A DNA stretch of 64,000 nt, from positions 62,001 through 126,000 of the forward strand of contig JAETQH010000002.1 in assembly GCA_021770785.1 (NCBI GenBank), given 5' to 3'. Each line of letters starts with the position of its first letter. Positions within the stretch are counted from its first letter, which is position 1. The stretch comes from Lachnospiraceae bacterium (GTDB taxonomy: Bacteria > Bacillota > Clostridia > Lachnospirales > Lachnospiraceae). Position numbers and translations under genes: made by a program. The notes under the pieces were generated by a model. The model was given only the letters and a program-made list of their open reading frames with translations, made no database searches and was not told where the DNA came from. This document shows, piece after piece, positions 37,986-46,384 of this stretch.

Positions 37986-38549
37986 TTACTCAGCCGGAGC
38001 TTCTGCTACTGCTTCTTCTGCAGGAGCTGCTTCCTCAGCCGGAGCTGCTACTGCTGCATCTGCTGCACCGCCTTTTTCCGCGATCTGATTAAGAACACGG
38101 GCAAGGTTGGTAACAGGAGACTGTAAGCTGCCAAGTAATTTGGAAAGAAGCTCTTCTCTTGACGGTACGGCTGCGATTACTTTCATACCTGCCTCATCAT
38201 AGAAAGTTCCTTCTACGATACCGGCTTTAATCTCGAGCGCCGGAGCATTTTTCGCAAATTTAGATAAAATTCTCGCCGGAGCTGTCGCATCTGTTGTAGA
38301 GATAGCGAAAGCATTCGGTCCTTCCAAAACATCCTTTAATGCTGCGAAGTCTGTGCCATCTACTGCACGGCTTACTAATGTGTTCTTATATACTTTATAA
38401 GTAACACCGGCTTCTCTTAATGCTTTACGTAACTCGGTATCCTGGGCTACGGTAAGTCCACGGTAATTTACCACTACTACAGACTGTGCATCTTTGATGT
38501 TATCGGAAATTTCCTGTACGATAGGCTGTTTCAGTTCTACTTTTGCCAC
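37986..38549 (-). CDS. rplJ: 50S ribosomal protein L10
   Basis: 187 residues; longer than many L10 proteins (about 165) because of an Ala/Glu/Pro-rich tail (EEAAPAEEAVAEAPAE). L10 holds the L7/L12 dimers on the ribosome and represses its own mRNA by binding the leader at 38694-38815. GGAGG precedes the ATG. Confidence 0.98.
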   Translation of the reverse strand: MAKVELKQPIVQEISDNIKDAQSVVVVNYRGLTVAQDTELRKALREAGVTYKVYKNTLVSRAVDGTDFAALKDVLEGPNAFAISTTDATAPARILSKFAKNAPALEIKAGIVEGTFYDEAGMKVIAAVPSREELLSKLLGSLQSPVTNLARVLNQIAEKGGAADAAVAAPAEEAAPAEEAVAEAPAE

Positions 38550-38610
38550 GATTTTGTACCTCCTTTTAGTATTTTTTTACTGCATAAAAGACTTTTGAGG
38601 TTATGAAATC

Positions 38611-38697
38611 AGGCAGGGGAATATTTCTCCCCACTGCCCGCTGCGCGCCCGTGCACCGCTTCAGCAGCATATTTCTCTGCACGAGTCTGCGCATAAA
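38611..38697. repeat. Dispersed two-hairpin repeat, copy 1
   Basis: Hairpin A (GGCAGGGG with CCCCactGCC), then GCGCGCCC, then hairpin B (CGTGC ... GCACG with CCGCTTCAG in the loop), then TGCGCATAAAA. Copy 2 is at 48371-48459 with the same order. In hairpin B the stem pair differs compensatorily (GTGC/GCAC here, ATGC/GCAT there). It lies between the L10 attenuator and rplJ. Confidence 0.7.
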
Positions 38698-38815
38698 AAA
38701 ACTCCCTGCAAAAGACAGGAAGTCTACATAAAATCATACTTAAGATGATATGTTCCCTCGGTAGGCCAAACGGTTACGCCTTACGGCACCTACTGTCTTC
38801 GGCAATATTTGTATC
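38694..38815 (-). ncRNA. L10 (rplJ) ribosomal protein leader with attenuator
   Basis: On the minus strand the core reads AGACAGTAGGTGCCG, AACCGTTTGGCC and TACCGAGGG, the conserved L10-binding fold of Firmicute rplJ leaders. It is followed by a terminator-type stem (CTTCCTGTC with GGGAG) and a T run at 38694-38700. Excess L10 would stabilise the fold that ends transcription. Confidence 0.88.
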
Positions 38816-38845
38816 AGCATTGTAATATTTTCACAATGCTGATAC

Positions 38846-38874
38846 ATTATAGCATTATATATTTTGCTTGTCAA
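38846..38874 (-). promoter_or_regulatory. rplJL promoter
   Basis: Minus strand TTGACA (complement of 38869-38874), 17 bp, TATAAT (complement of 38846-38851): perfect consensus, start near 38839, just ahead of the L10 leader. Confidence 0.88.
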
Positions 38875-38908
38875 CAATATTTTGCTGCAAACTTAAATTG
38901 ACCTCGGA

Positions 38909-39604
38909 TTACTGAGCGATTTTGGTTACGTTTAACTTCACGCCAGGTCCCATTGTAGATGCAAGAGTTGCACTCTTAATATACTGTCCTTTTAAGCTTG
39001 AAGGTTTCGCTTTGTTGATAGCGCCCATAAGAGTCTGGAAGTTGTCGCTTAACTGCTCTTCTGTGAAAGAAGCTTTTCCCACTGGCACGTGAATAATGTT
39101 TGTTTTATCCAATCTGTACTCAATCTTACCAGCTTTGATGTCGTTGACAGCTTTTGTAACATCCATGGTAACTGTTCCGGCTTTCGGGTTCGGCATTAAG
39201 CCCTTGGGTCCAAGTACACGTCCCAAACGACCAACAACACCCATCATATCCGGTGTAGCAACGACAACATCGAAGTCTAACCATCCCTCGTTCTGGATTT
39301 TCGGAATTAATTCCTCTCCGCCAACGAAGTCAGCGCCTGCTGCCTGTGCTTCATCTAATTTTGTTCCTTTTGCGAACACTAAAACCTTTACAGTTTTACC
39401 TGTTCCGTGCGGCAGTACAACTGCACCACGGATCTGCTGCTCTGCATGACGACCATCACAACCGGTTCTGATATGAAGCTCGATTGTCTCATCAAATTTC
39501 GCTGTTGCATTTTTCTTTACTAAGCTGATTGCCTCGGCAACTTCGTACTGAGCAGCTTTGTCGAAACTCTTTACAGCGTCCTGATATTTCTTTCCTCTTT
39601 TCAT
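38909..39604 (-). CDS. rplA: 50S ribosomal protein L1
   Basis: 231 residues, full length ([16 protein letters not shown] ... [13 protein letters not shown]). Family motifs [20 protein letters not shown] and [14 protein letters not shown] are intact. L1 forms the mobile stalk at the E site and often represses the rplKA mRNA. AGGAGG precedes the ATG. Last gene of the rpmG-secE-nusG-rplK-rplA run; rplJ has its own promoter 35 bp further on. Confidence 0.99.
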   Translation of the reverse strand: MKRGKKYQDAVKSFDKAAQYEVAEAISLVKKNATAKFDETIELHIRTGCDGRHAEQQIRGAVVLPHGTGKTVKVLVFAKGTKLDEAQAAGADFVGGEELIPKIQNEGWLDFDVVVATPDMMGVVGRLGRVLGPKGLMPNPKAGTVTMDVTKAVNDIKAGKIEYRLDKTNIIHVPVGKASFTEEQLSDNFQTLMGAINKAKPSSLKGQYIKSATLASTMGPGVKLNVTKIAQ

Positions 39605-39728
39605 TTAAAAAACCTCCTGGTGGTATTATCGGGAGAGGTCCCTCCCACTTACTATTACACTTTAACTCCAACCGGAAGAATGCCGCTTTTGCATTCTTCT
39701 AAAGCTTTGCAACTTGCTGCAAAGCGAT

Positions 39729-40154
39729 TTATTCTTCTACTGCCACACCCATACTTCTTGCAGTTCCTGCGATCATGCTCATAGCTGCCTCTAAGGATGC
39801 TGCGTTTAAGTCCGGCATTTTTAGCTCTGCAATTTCCTGTAATTTTGCTTTGGAAAGAGTAGCAACCTTTGTCTTGTTCGGTGCTGCGGAACCAGATTTG
39901 ATGTTGCAGGCTTTTTTGATTAATACAGGTGCAGGCGGTGTTTTGGTTACGAAGCTGAAGCTTCTGTCTGCGTATACTGTGATTACTACAGGGATGATTA
40001 AGTCGCCCTGATCGGCTGTTCTGGCGTTGAACTGTTTTGTAAATTCAACAATGTTTACGCCGTGCTGTCCAAGAGCAGGCCCAACTGGAGGAGCCGGTGT
40101 AGCCTTGCCAGCAGGAATCTGCAATTTGATATATCCTTCTACTTTCTTTGCCAT
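39729..40154 (-). CDS. rplK: 50S ribosomal protein L11
   Basis: 141 residues from the ATG at 40154 (GGAGG upstream), giving [18 protein letters not shown]; a ten-residue longer reading is rejected. The Pro-rich linker region ([16 protein letters not shown]), target of thiostrepton in other bacteria, is normal. Forms the GTPase-associated centre with 23S rRNA. Confidence 0.99.
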   Translation of the reverse strand: MAKKVEGYIKLQIPAGKATPAPPVGPALGQHGVNIVEFTKQFNARTADQGDLIIPVVITVYADRSFSFVTKTPPAPVLIKKACNIKSGSAAPNKTKVATLSKAKLQEIAELKMPDLNAASLEAAMSMIAGTARSMGVAVEE

Positions 40155-40204
40155 TGGAATTTGCCTCCTTAATTCATTTTTCAAACTTGATGTCCAAGTT
40201 CTGC

Positions 40205-40723
40205 TTAGTTGCTAAGCTTTACGTCTGCGAAACTTATTTCTACCGGTGTCTCGCGCCCGAAGAGTTCCACATTGATGGTGACGTTCTGTTTGCTGTGGTT
40301 CATCGCCTGGATAACGCCGATGGTATCTTTCCAGACACCTCCAGTCACCACCACGGTATCACCTTCCGCAAAGTCTACCTCAATGTCCTCTGTCTTGATT
40401 CCCAGCGGTTTCATTTCCATATCGGTAAGTGGTACCGGCTTACTTCCCGGACCAACAAATCCGGTGACACCACGGGTATTCCGAACCACATACCATGTGT
40501 CGTCGTTCATAATCATATTGATTAGCACGTATCCCGGAAACATCTTCTTTGATACGGATTTTTTTGCGCCATTTTTCATTTCGACAACATCCTGCATCGG
40601 AACACGGACTTCTAAAATCTGGTCCTCTAAATGCCGGTTTTCAATCGTCTTGTCAATGTTCGCTTTTACCTTATTCTCATATCCTGAGTAGGTATGAACA
40701 ACATACCAGTGTGCCTCTGCCAT
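40205..40723 (-). CDS. nusG: Transcription termination/antitermination factor NusG
   Basis: 172 residues. The NGN domain ([20 protein letters not shown] ... [13 protein letters not shown]) and C-terminal KOW domain ([23 protein letters not shown]) are both present. NusG binds the beta' clamp of RNA polymerase and links it to Rho or the ribosome. 17 bp after secE; GGAGG before the ATG. Confidence 0.98.
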   Translation of the reverse strand: MAEAHWYVVHTYSGYENKVKANIDKTIENRHLEDQILEVRVPMQDVVEMKNGAKKSVSKKMFPGYVLINMIMNDDTWYVVRNTRGVTGFVGPGSKPVPLTDMEMKPLGIKTEDIEVDFAEGDTVVVTGGVWKDTIGVIQAMNHSKQNVTINVELFGRETPVEISFADVKLSN

Positions 40724-40740
40724 AAATCACTTTGCCTCCA

Positions 40741-40956
40741 TTAAAAACTTAAACCAACAAGGAAATCCACGCCATACTGAATGATGTAATCTAACAGTGC
40801 GATTACAAGACCTAATACAACGGATACCGCAATAACTGCTGTGGTCTGTCTTACAAGTGATTGTTTATCCGGCCAAACAATTTTTTTAAATTCAGCCGAA
40901 AGACCGGTGAACCAGCTCTGTTTTGGAGCTTTTTCTAGCTTCTCGGTTTCTCCCAT
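40741..40956 (-). CDS. secE: Preprotein translocase subunit SecE
   Basis: 71 residues with the single membrane helix at the C-terminus (TAVIAVSVVLGLVIALLDYII) and the conserved WPDKQSLVRQT amphipathic helix before it. Stabilises SecY. Minimal length, as in other Firmicutes. AAAGGAG precedes the ATG. Confidence 0.97.
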   Translation of the reverse strand: MGETEKLEKAPKQSWFTGLSAEFKKIVWPDKQSLVRQTTAVIAVSVVLGLVIALLDYIIQYGVDFLVGLSF

Positions 40957-40998
40957 ATTCTCACTCCTTTACCCTACAACTCTCTGGTTGTTTGCAGC

Positions 40999-41148
40999 CT
41001 ATTTGGTTTCCTTGTGTAATGTGTGTGTTCTGCAGAATCTGCAGTACTTTTTGGTTTCCATTCTGTCTGGATGAGCTTTTTTGTCTTTTGTCATGTTGTA
41101 ATTACGATTTTTACATTCTGTACATGCCAATGTTATTTTTGTGCGCAC
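40999..41148 (-). CDS. rpmG: 50S ribosomal protein L33
   Basis: 49 residues starting with GTG (GGAGGTGG upstream): [18 protein letters not shown], then [16 protein letters not shown]. Two CxxC pairs mark the zinc-binding form of L33. First gene of rpmG-secE-nusG-rplK-rplA. Bacteria with a second, Cys-free L33 often switch by zinc; no such copy is in this window. Confidence 0.95.
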   Translation of the reverse strand: MRTKITLACTECKNRNYNMTKDKKAHPDRMETKKYCRFCRTHTLHKETK

Positions 41149-41278
41149 AACTTCCACCTCCATTAAATTTCTTTGTGCTTTTTATGCCCTGCCGTTATCA
41201 AACGTATCTCTTTTCAGGAGACAGCGACAGCCTCCTAAAAAAAGGCATAAAAAAAAGACCTACTTCCATCGCTAGTCT

Positions 41279-41307
41279 AATATAGCACAGTTGAGGGGTG
41301 GCGTCAA
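41279..41307 (-). promoter_or_regulatory. rpmG-secE-nusG promoter
   Basis: Minus strand TTGACG (complement of 41302-41307), 17 bp, TATATT (complement of 41279-41284). Start near 41272. The leader carries two T-rich runs after short stems (41225-41262), so attenuation is possible. Confidence 0.75.
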
Positions 41308-41355
41308 TAACTTTTTTTGGGGAGTTATAAAGGGGAGACTGTTAATTTTACGAAT

Positions 41356-41495
41356 AAGGACGCCGTGGAGGGCGGAGGGGTTCTGTCAGACACGCTCTCG
41401 CTCCCCAAGGGCGCAGCGGTACTAGGCTCGAAAGTACCTCGCCAAGTACCGGCGTCCTTGGAAGGGTCTGTCAGAACCCCTCCGCCCTCCACGGC
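41356..41495. repeat. Large GC-rich inverted repeat (30-bp arms)
   Basis: 41362-41391 (GCCGTGGAGGGCGGAGGGG...) is inverted at 41466-41495 with one mismatch; loop 74 nt. Alternative pairing: AAGGACGCCG 41356-41365 with CGGCGTCCTT 41450-41459. Inner hairpin GGTACT 41419-41424 with AGTACC 41433-41438. Nothing else of note in 41308-41679 beyond repeated GGTGGGG tracts. MITE-like or a structured RNA. Confidence 0.8.
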
Positions 41496-41679
41496 TGGTT
41501 ATTGGTAATATTTACATATTGGCTGCCCCTTATGCCCTATAGCCTCCCTTGGGGCAATATACTATTGGTGGGGCGGGTTCCTTTGTTCTGCATTATGTAT
41601 AATATGCTCTTTTCTAAGAGCGTATCATTCTGGTGGGGGGCAGGTTTCAAAGAGACTGTTTGGTATATTCATGTAAAAA

Positions 41680-43308
41680 TCAAAGGGTTTTTATGGTTTT
41701 TGTTTTGGACCAGGAAGAATATATGGTTTGTTTTTTGCCCTGATAGTTTACGGTCTTGTAGGTTCTTACCTTTATATAGTAGGTGATTTTGGATTTTAAT
41801 GCTTTGATTTTTGTTTTGGTGGTGTTTTTGCCTTTTACGGTGACAGTTTGGGTTTTGAGGGCTTTGAAATCTTTGGTGGTGCTGTAGGAGATTTCATAGC
41901 CGGTGATGTCTTCACCCTTTTTGGTAGTAACAATGATTGCTTTTTTCTGTGGTTTTAAGGTTTTGATGGCGACGGCTTTGGGGGTTATGGTAAAATCAAG
42001 GGTCTTTTTGCCGCTGTAATCACCTTTTAGTTTTACGGTCACCTGATAAATGCCGCTTTTTTTGGGGGTGCGGTTATAGGAAACCGTATAATATTGGGAG
42101 GAAATATTTTTTCCCCTGCTGTTTTTAACCACTGGTTTCGGCTTTTGGGTTTTACCGTTGTAAACTGCCTCCTTTGCGGAAAGAGTAATGGAGGAAGCTT
42201 TATATATAATAGAAGTTTTTATTTTTCCGCATTTGGTACAGGCGCTTGTCTTTTTTCCGTTGGCAGTCAGGGTTGCCTTTTTGGTAACCTTGGCGGGGCC
42301 GTAGGAATGACTGCATTCTGTTTCCTCGGTGTCGGCGGAGAAAAAACTGACCTGATAGGAAACCGCCCGCTCTAAGCCTGCGATTTCTACGGTAAACTGG
42401 TCGCCGGGCTGATAAGCAATGTCGTAGGGGCGGAAGATGATACAGCCTTTCTGACCGAAGTTACTGTTTTCCACGTTAAAGTAGCCGTCAGCGGAGGCGG
42501 AGGAAAAACTCCATTTTTTGTTGTCCCGTGTTCGAATTAAGGTAACTTCCACACTGCTTTTCTCCACGTAGGTTCCCATACTGATACTCCAGGGATAGGT
42601 GCTGCCGAAATATTCTATGGGCATATTTTGTGCCGGCCATGCCACCCCGTAATACTTGGGTTCTGCATACCAGTTGTCGAAAGCGTACATGGCTGCATAG
42701 GTTCCGCCTGCGCCATAAATCCAGCCAAAACCTGTTTTTTCCATAGAAGGGTTTAAAATCCAGCGACGGTGTCCCACTCTGTCTATGTTGCTGCTGTCTC
42801 CGTCATTCATCCATGCCTTTACAAAATGATAATTTAAACCTGTTTTCCAGCTGGTCCAGGACAGATTGCTGCTGCCCGCCCCCTCTTTTCCCATCTGGTA
42901 GAGGCTGTCGCTCATGCCGGAAGGCTTTACAGGCGAATGGGATAAGGTATGGTTGACAGCATTGACAAGGACGGCCGCCTGCGCTTTCTGGGTATAAGTA
43001 CTGTCTAACACCACCGTATCATCAATTCCTGCAATATAACGGATGGCATTCATTGTGTTTAACGCGGACTGCAGGCTGGCGTCACTGACACTCCCCGCCT
43101 TATAGGGTGATGTGGCTGAGGGCGTCGTACTGTAAGAAGTCTCCGCATAAATATCTACTTTTTTCTTTTTTAGATACTCCCTGATTTCCTGCTGGGTATG
43201 GTAATTGACATTCATTCCCTGGCTTTCTGCTCCATAGCAAATGCTGCCGCCTGTTCCTAAAAGCAGAAGCACCACAAATAGTATTGATTTTTTCATCCAC
43301 TTTTTCAT
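41680..43308 (-). CDS. Secreted CAP/SCP-domain protein with C-terminal Ig/Fn3-like repeats
   Basis: 542 residues from the ATG at 43308. Signal peptide (MKKSILFVVLLLLGTGGSICYG), then a CAP domain at about residues 55-180 with NHTLSHSPVKP and the hallmark VGHRRWILNPSMEKTGFG. A central zinc-ribbon-like CSHSYG...CTKCGKIK segment follows, then two beta-sandwich repeats (SSITLSAKEAVYNGK; IKTLKPQKKAIIVTTKKGED). Such proteins are exported and often cell-wall associated in Lachnospiraceae. Enzyme activity of bacterial CAP domains is unsettled. It sits between rpmG and the flagellar genes. Confidence 0.85.
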   Translation of the reverse strand: MKKWMKKSILFVVLLLLGTGGSICYGAESQGMNVNYHTQQEIREYLKKKKVDIYAETSYSTTPSATSPYKAGSVSDASLQSALNTMNAIRYIAGIDDTVVLDSTYTQKAQAAVLVNAVNHTLSHSPVKPSGMSDSLYQMGKEGAGSSNLSWTSWKTGLNYHFVKAWMNDGDSSNIDRVGHRRWILNPSMEKTGFGWIYGAGGTYAAMYAFDNWYAEPKYYGVAWPAQNMPIEYFGSTYPWSISMGTYVEKSSVEVTLIRTRDNKKWSFSSASADGYFNVENSNFGQKGCIIFRPYDIAYQPGDQFTVEIAGLERAVSYQVSFFSADTEETECSHSYGPAKVTKKATLTANGKKTSACTKCGKIKTSIIYKASSITLSAKEAVYNGKTQKPKPVVKNSRGKNISSQYYTVSYNRTPKKSGIYQVTVKLKGDYSGKKTLDFTITPKAVAIKTLKPQKKAIIVTTKKGEDITGYEISYSTTKDFKALKTQTVTVKGKNTTKTKIKALKSKITYYIKVRTYKTVNYQGKKQTIYSSWSKTKTIKTL

Positions 43309-43524
43309 CTTTTCAAAACCCCTTTCTTTTTTTATCGTATCATATCCCTGCTGCTGTTTCAAACCCATCTTTTTTTAATTTTCTTTCCGTCCCTAGTTAA
43401 CATTTTTTGGTTTTTAACCGAAATAAAAAGTAAGAATTTTTCTACGGCTAGAAATAAATATTTGCTATATGCCCCACATTTACAAGGTTGTATTTGTTTT
43501 CATGGAAGAAAGGAGGGGGTTTTC

Positions 43525-44820
43525 ATGGCAGCCATTGATAGTGCTTACAGTTACTATCTAAGTACCTATGCCAGCATGGCGTCATCCCGTTATGACACTC
43601 ATAAGAAGAGCCAGTTGCGTGCCGTCTATAATAATATCGTAAAAACGAATAAGGATTCCCCTCTTTATAAGATTAAAAACAGCGGGGAGGGCAAGAGATT
43701 TGCCATTGACATCAAGGAGCATACCCGTTCTATTCAGAATGTTGTTGCCGCACTTTCCGACACAGACGGTAGCGGGGAAAATGCTTTTTACCGTAAAATC
43801 GCCGAATCCTCTGACGAGGAGAGTGTCAAGGCAGAATACGTCGGCACTGACCAGAATGTTGATGACAGCCTGCATTTTGATATAAAGGTCATGCAGCTTG
43901 CCTCGCCTCAGGTAAATTTGGGTTCTTTTCTTTCCCAGAATAAATCCGATATCAAGCCGGGGATTTACAGTTTTGACCTTAACACAGAATTCAACTCTTA
44001 TGAATTTCAATATTCCGTGGGAGATAGGGATACCAACCGGGATGTTCAGAATAAAATGATACGCCTTATCAACTCCGCAGGTATCGGGTTAAAGGCGGAA
44101 CTGGTGCAAAACAGGGAGGAAGAGACCGCTATCCGCATCGAATCCAAGCAGACCGGACTGGGCGATAATGAGCAATATCTGTTTGAAATCCTGCCAGCCC
44201 CCGATTCCGATTCCATCAAGGCAATGAAGGTTCTGGGAATCAATCAGGTAGAGCAGATGGCGCAAAACTCCGCTTTTCTGTTGAACGGAACGGAGCACAG
44301 CTCCCTTTCCAATACGTTTACCGTAAATAATGATTTTGAGCTGACCTTGCGCAATCCCAGCAAACAAGACACTGCCGCCCGCATCGGTTTTAAGACAAAC
44401 GTGGATGCCGCTACTGACAACGTGCAGTCTCTGGTGAATGTATATAATAATATGGTTCAGCTGAGTTACGACTACTCTGAAACTCAGGAATCCAACAAGC
44501 TTCTCCGGGATATGATAAATATCACAAGGCCTTACCATAACGAATTAGAGTCCATCGGGCTTCAGGTAAAATCGGACGGAAAAATTGACGTGGACCGCAA
44601 TCTTTTGGCAGATGCCGTTACTGCTCCTGACGCTAAGGATTGTTTCTCGTTGCTGAACGAGTTTAAGGAAGATTTGGGTAAAACCGCAGCAAGCGCTTCC
44701 ATCGACCCGATGAATTATGTCAGCAAGGTATTGATTGCTTACAAAAATCCGGTACATAATTTTGCAACACCTTATATTACTTCCATTTATTCAGGAATGA
44801 TGTTGGATCGTTTTTGTTAA
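43525..44820 (+). CDS. Reduced FliD-like (hook-associated protein 2-like) protein
   Basis: 431 residues from the ATG at 43525 (AGGAGGGGG upstream). FliD-type features: a MQLASPQVNLGS segment like the FliD N-terminal domain, then NTFTVNNDFELTLRN and the helical VQSLVNVYNNMVQLSYDY like FliD_C. The usual terminal helices and the HAP repeats are missing or altered, and the protein ends with IYSGMMLDRFC. It may cap a special filament, act as a secretion chaperone client or be a decoy. The unusual N-terminus (YYLSTYASMASSRYD) recalls the flagellin-like protein at 35434. Confidence 0.68.
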   Translation: MAAIDSAYSYYLSTYASMASSRYDTHKKSQLRAVYNNIVKTNKDSPLYKIKNSGEGKRFAIDIKEHTRSIQNVVAALSDTDGSGENAFYRKIAESSDEESVKAEYVGTDQNVDDSLHFDIKVMQLASPQVNLGSFLSQNKSDIKPGIYSFDLNTEFNSYEFQYSVGDRDTNRDVQNKMIRLINSAGIGLKAELVQNREEETAIRIESKQTGLGDNEQYLFEILPAPDSDSIKAMKVLGINQVEQMAQNSAFLLNGTEHSSLSNTFTVNNDFELTLRNPSKQDTAARIGFKTNVDAATDNVQSLVNVYNNMVQLSYDYSETQESNKLLRDMINITRPYHNELESIGLQVKSDGKIDVDRNLLADAVTAPDAKDCFSLLNEFKEDLGKTAASASIDPMNYVSKVLIAYKNPVHNFATPYITSIYSGMMLDRFC

Positions 44821-44883
44821 AAAGTTTTCCCGTCGGTGGAAATGATGGGAAACCTTTTGAGGTAATTGACATTTTCGTTAGCA

Positions 44884-44925
44884 AAAGGGATGGCTAAAAG
44901 AATTTCACTCTTTTACCATCCCTTT
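44884..44925 (+). terminator. Hairpin terminator after the FliD-like gene
   Basis: AAAGGGATGG...TAAAAGA (44884-44901) pairs with TCTTTTACCATCCCTTT (44909-44925) with one bulged base. A smaller stem lies just after the stop (44824-44855). Two related CCCGGCAGC..CCTCC words follow at about 44932 and 44965. Confidence 0.7.
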
Positions 44926-45006
44926 CTGCATCCCGGCAGCGGCCTCCCAGAATACCTTCGTTGCCCGGCAGCAACCTCCTGCCCGCAGATTATTCTTTCC
45001 CCCATG

Positions 45007-46173
45007 TCATGGTGTATGTTCCACAATATCCAGCATAGCAGCAATCCGCTCCACATAGCCATGGTGCCGCTTTACTTTTTCATAACCATTCCTTGCAATC
45101 TGCCGCCGTTCTTCCTCATGCTCTAAATAATAGGCAGCCTTTTCCCGCATATCTTCCACACCGTCAAAGCAGACCAAATCCTCCCCTTCCTTAAAGTAAT
45201 AGGGGATTTCCGCCTGATAATTCGTGAGAAGAAAACCGCCGGAGCCTAACACATCCCAAATTCGCAGGGGGATACCGCTTTTGATGTTTGGAATGGTAAA
45301 ATTCAGGTTAATCTTAGAGGCGTGAAAGACCTTCGGCATCTCACTCCAATAGTCCACAGAACCGCAATACCTCACCCGCACCAAATCACTGACATTACTG
45401 TTGCTGTATACATTTACCTCAAAGTGCTTAGACAGTTCAATCAACGCCCGCCTTCTCTGTAGCTCCGCAATCTTAAACCCCAGCACCGTGGTCTGGAAAA
45501 TCAGGCTTAAATCCGAAAAAGAACCCTCGGATTTTTCCAAAGTGAAATACTGCTGGAGCTGCTCTAGCACCTCCACCGTCAGCATGGGCTCCACAATATT
45601 GGCACCGCTGACATTTAGCTGCGCCTCCATCACCGCATCAAAATAGCCCCGCAGATATTCCGACAGACGGTGTTTTAATTTATCATAGGAGTTACGTTCA
45701 TACAGACTCCCCACAAAAGCCACATCCCCCTGGTATTTTGCCATATCCTCCCCATGTTCTATCACTGCGTCCAGACGGTTTACGTCCACCGCCAAGGGCA
45801 GGTACCAGATATGTTCCACCCCCATGCCTTTAAATTCCAGATAATTGGTTTTATCAAAGGTGAAAATATAGTTGCAGGGGTGAAAAACAGATTCGTGATA
45901 CATGCTGATTAGGGGATTATCGCAAGTCCAGGACACATATTTTATCTGCTGCCGTTCACAGACATTGGAAATCAAGGCAAAATAATTTACAGTAAAAACC
46001 ATGTCATACTGTTTTTTTTGGATAAGCTGCTCTATGGTTTGCTCAAATTCAGGACTGACGTCATAACTGCCCAATTCCTGCTCAATATTGTCCACCCTGT
46101 GTCCCATGGCTAAAAATGTCTGCTCGATGTCACGGTAATTATAGGCTTTCCAACGATACATTAAGATGTACAT
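45007..46173 (-). CDS. Glycosyltransferase, CgeB/DUF3880 type
   Basis: 388 residues from the ATG at 46173 (AAGGAG upstream). An N-terminal DUF3880-like domain and a C-terminal GT-B half with LRIWDVLGSGGFLLTNYQAEIPYYFKEGED, the common CgeB-like signature, then AAYYLEHEEERRQIARNGYEKV. These enzymes are frequent in flagellin-glycan and spore-coat loci. Divergent from the flagellin gene at 46385; it may glycosylate that flagellin. Donor unknown. Confidence 0.82.
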   Translation of the reverse strand: MYILMYRWKAYNYRDIEQTFLAMGHRVDNIEQELGSYDVSPEFEQTIEQLIQKKQYDMVFTVNYFALISNVCERQQIKYVSWTCDNPLISMYHESVFHPCNYIFTFDKTNYLEFKGMGVEHIWYLPLAVDVNRLDAVIEHGEDMAKYQGDVAFVGSLYERNSYDKLKHRLSEYLRGYFDAVMEAQLNVSGANIVEPMLTVEVLEQLQQYFTLEKSEGSFSDLSLIFQTTVLGFKIAELQRRRALIELSKHFEVNVYSNSNVSDLVRVRYCGSVDYWSEMPKVFHASKINLNFTIPNIKSGIPLRIWDVLGSGGFLLTNYQAEIPYYFKEGEDLVCFDGVEDMREKAAYYLEHEEERRQIARNGYEKVKRHHGYVERIAAMLDIVEHTP

Positions 46174-46256
46174 ACTGCGCTCCTTGTCTCTTTTTTCTTC
46201 TTTCATTATAGACCGTTTCCCATCACTTTTCTATTTCTTTATTTTCATTTGACACT

Positions 46257-46283
46257 TCAACTTTTTACCGTTTCTGCCGATAC
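46257..46283 (+). promoter_or_regulatory. Candidate sigma-28 (FliA/SigD) promoter of the flagellin gene
   Basis: TCAA at 46257-46260, 15 bp, GCCGATAC at 46276-46283; consensus for motility sigma factors is TAAA, 15 bp, GCCGATAA, so two bases differ. It lies about 100 bp before the flagellin start, which has AGGAGGG. Confidence 0.55.
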
Positions 46284-46384
46284 AAAATTTAGTTAGTATG
46301 CACTTTTTACCAAATAGCAGTTTCATATATACTGTTTTCCGTTTTGAATTTCTGCATAAATAATTCCAAAAGGAGGGTTTTCGT

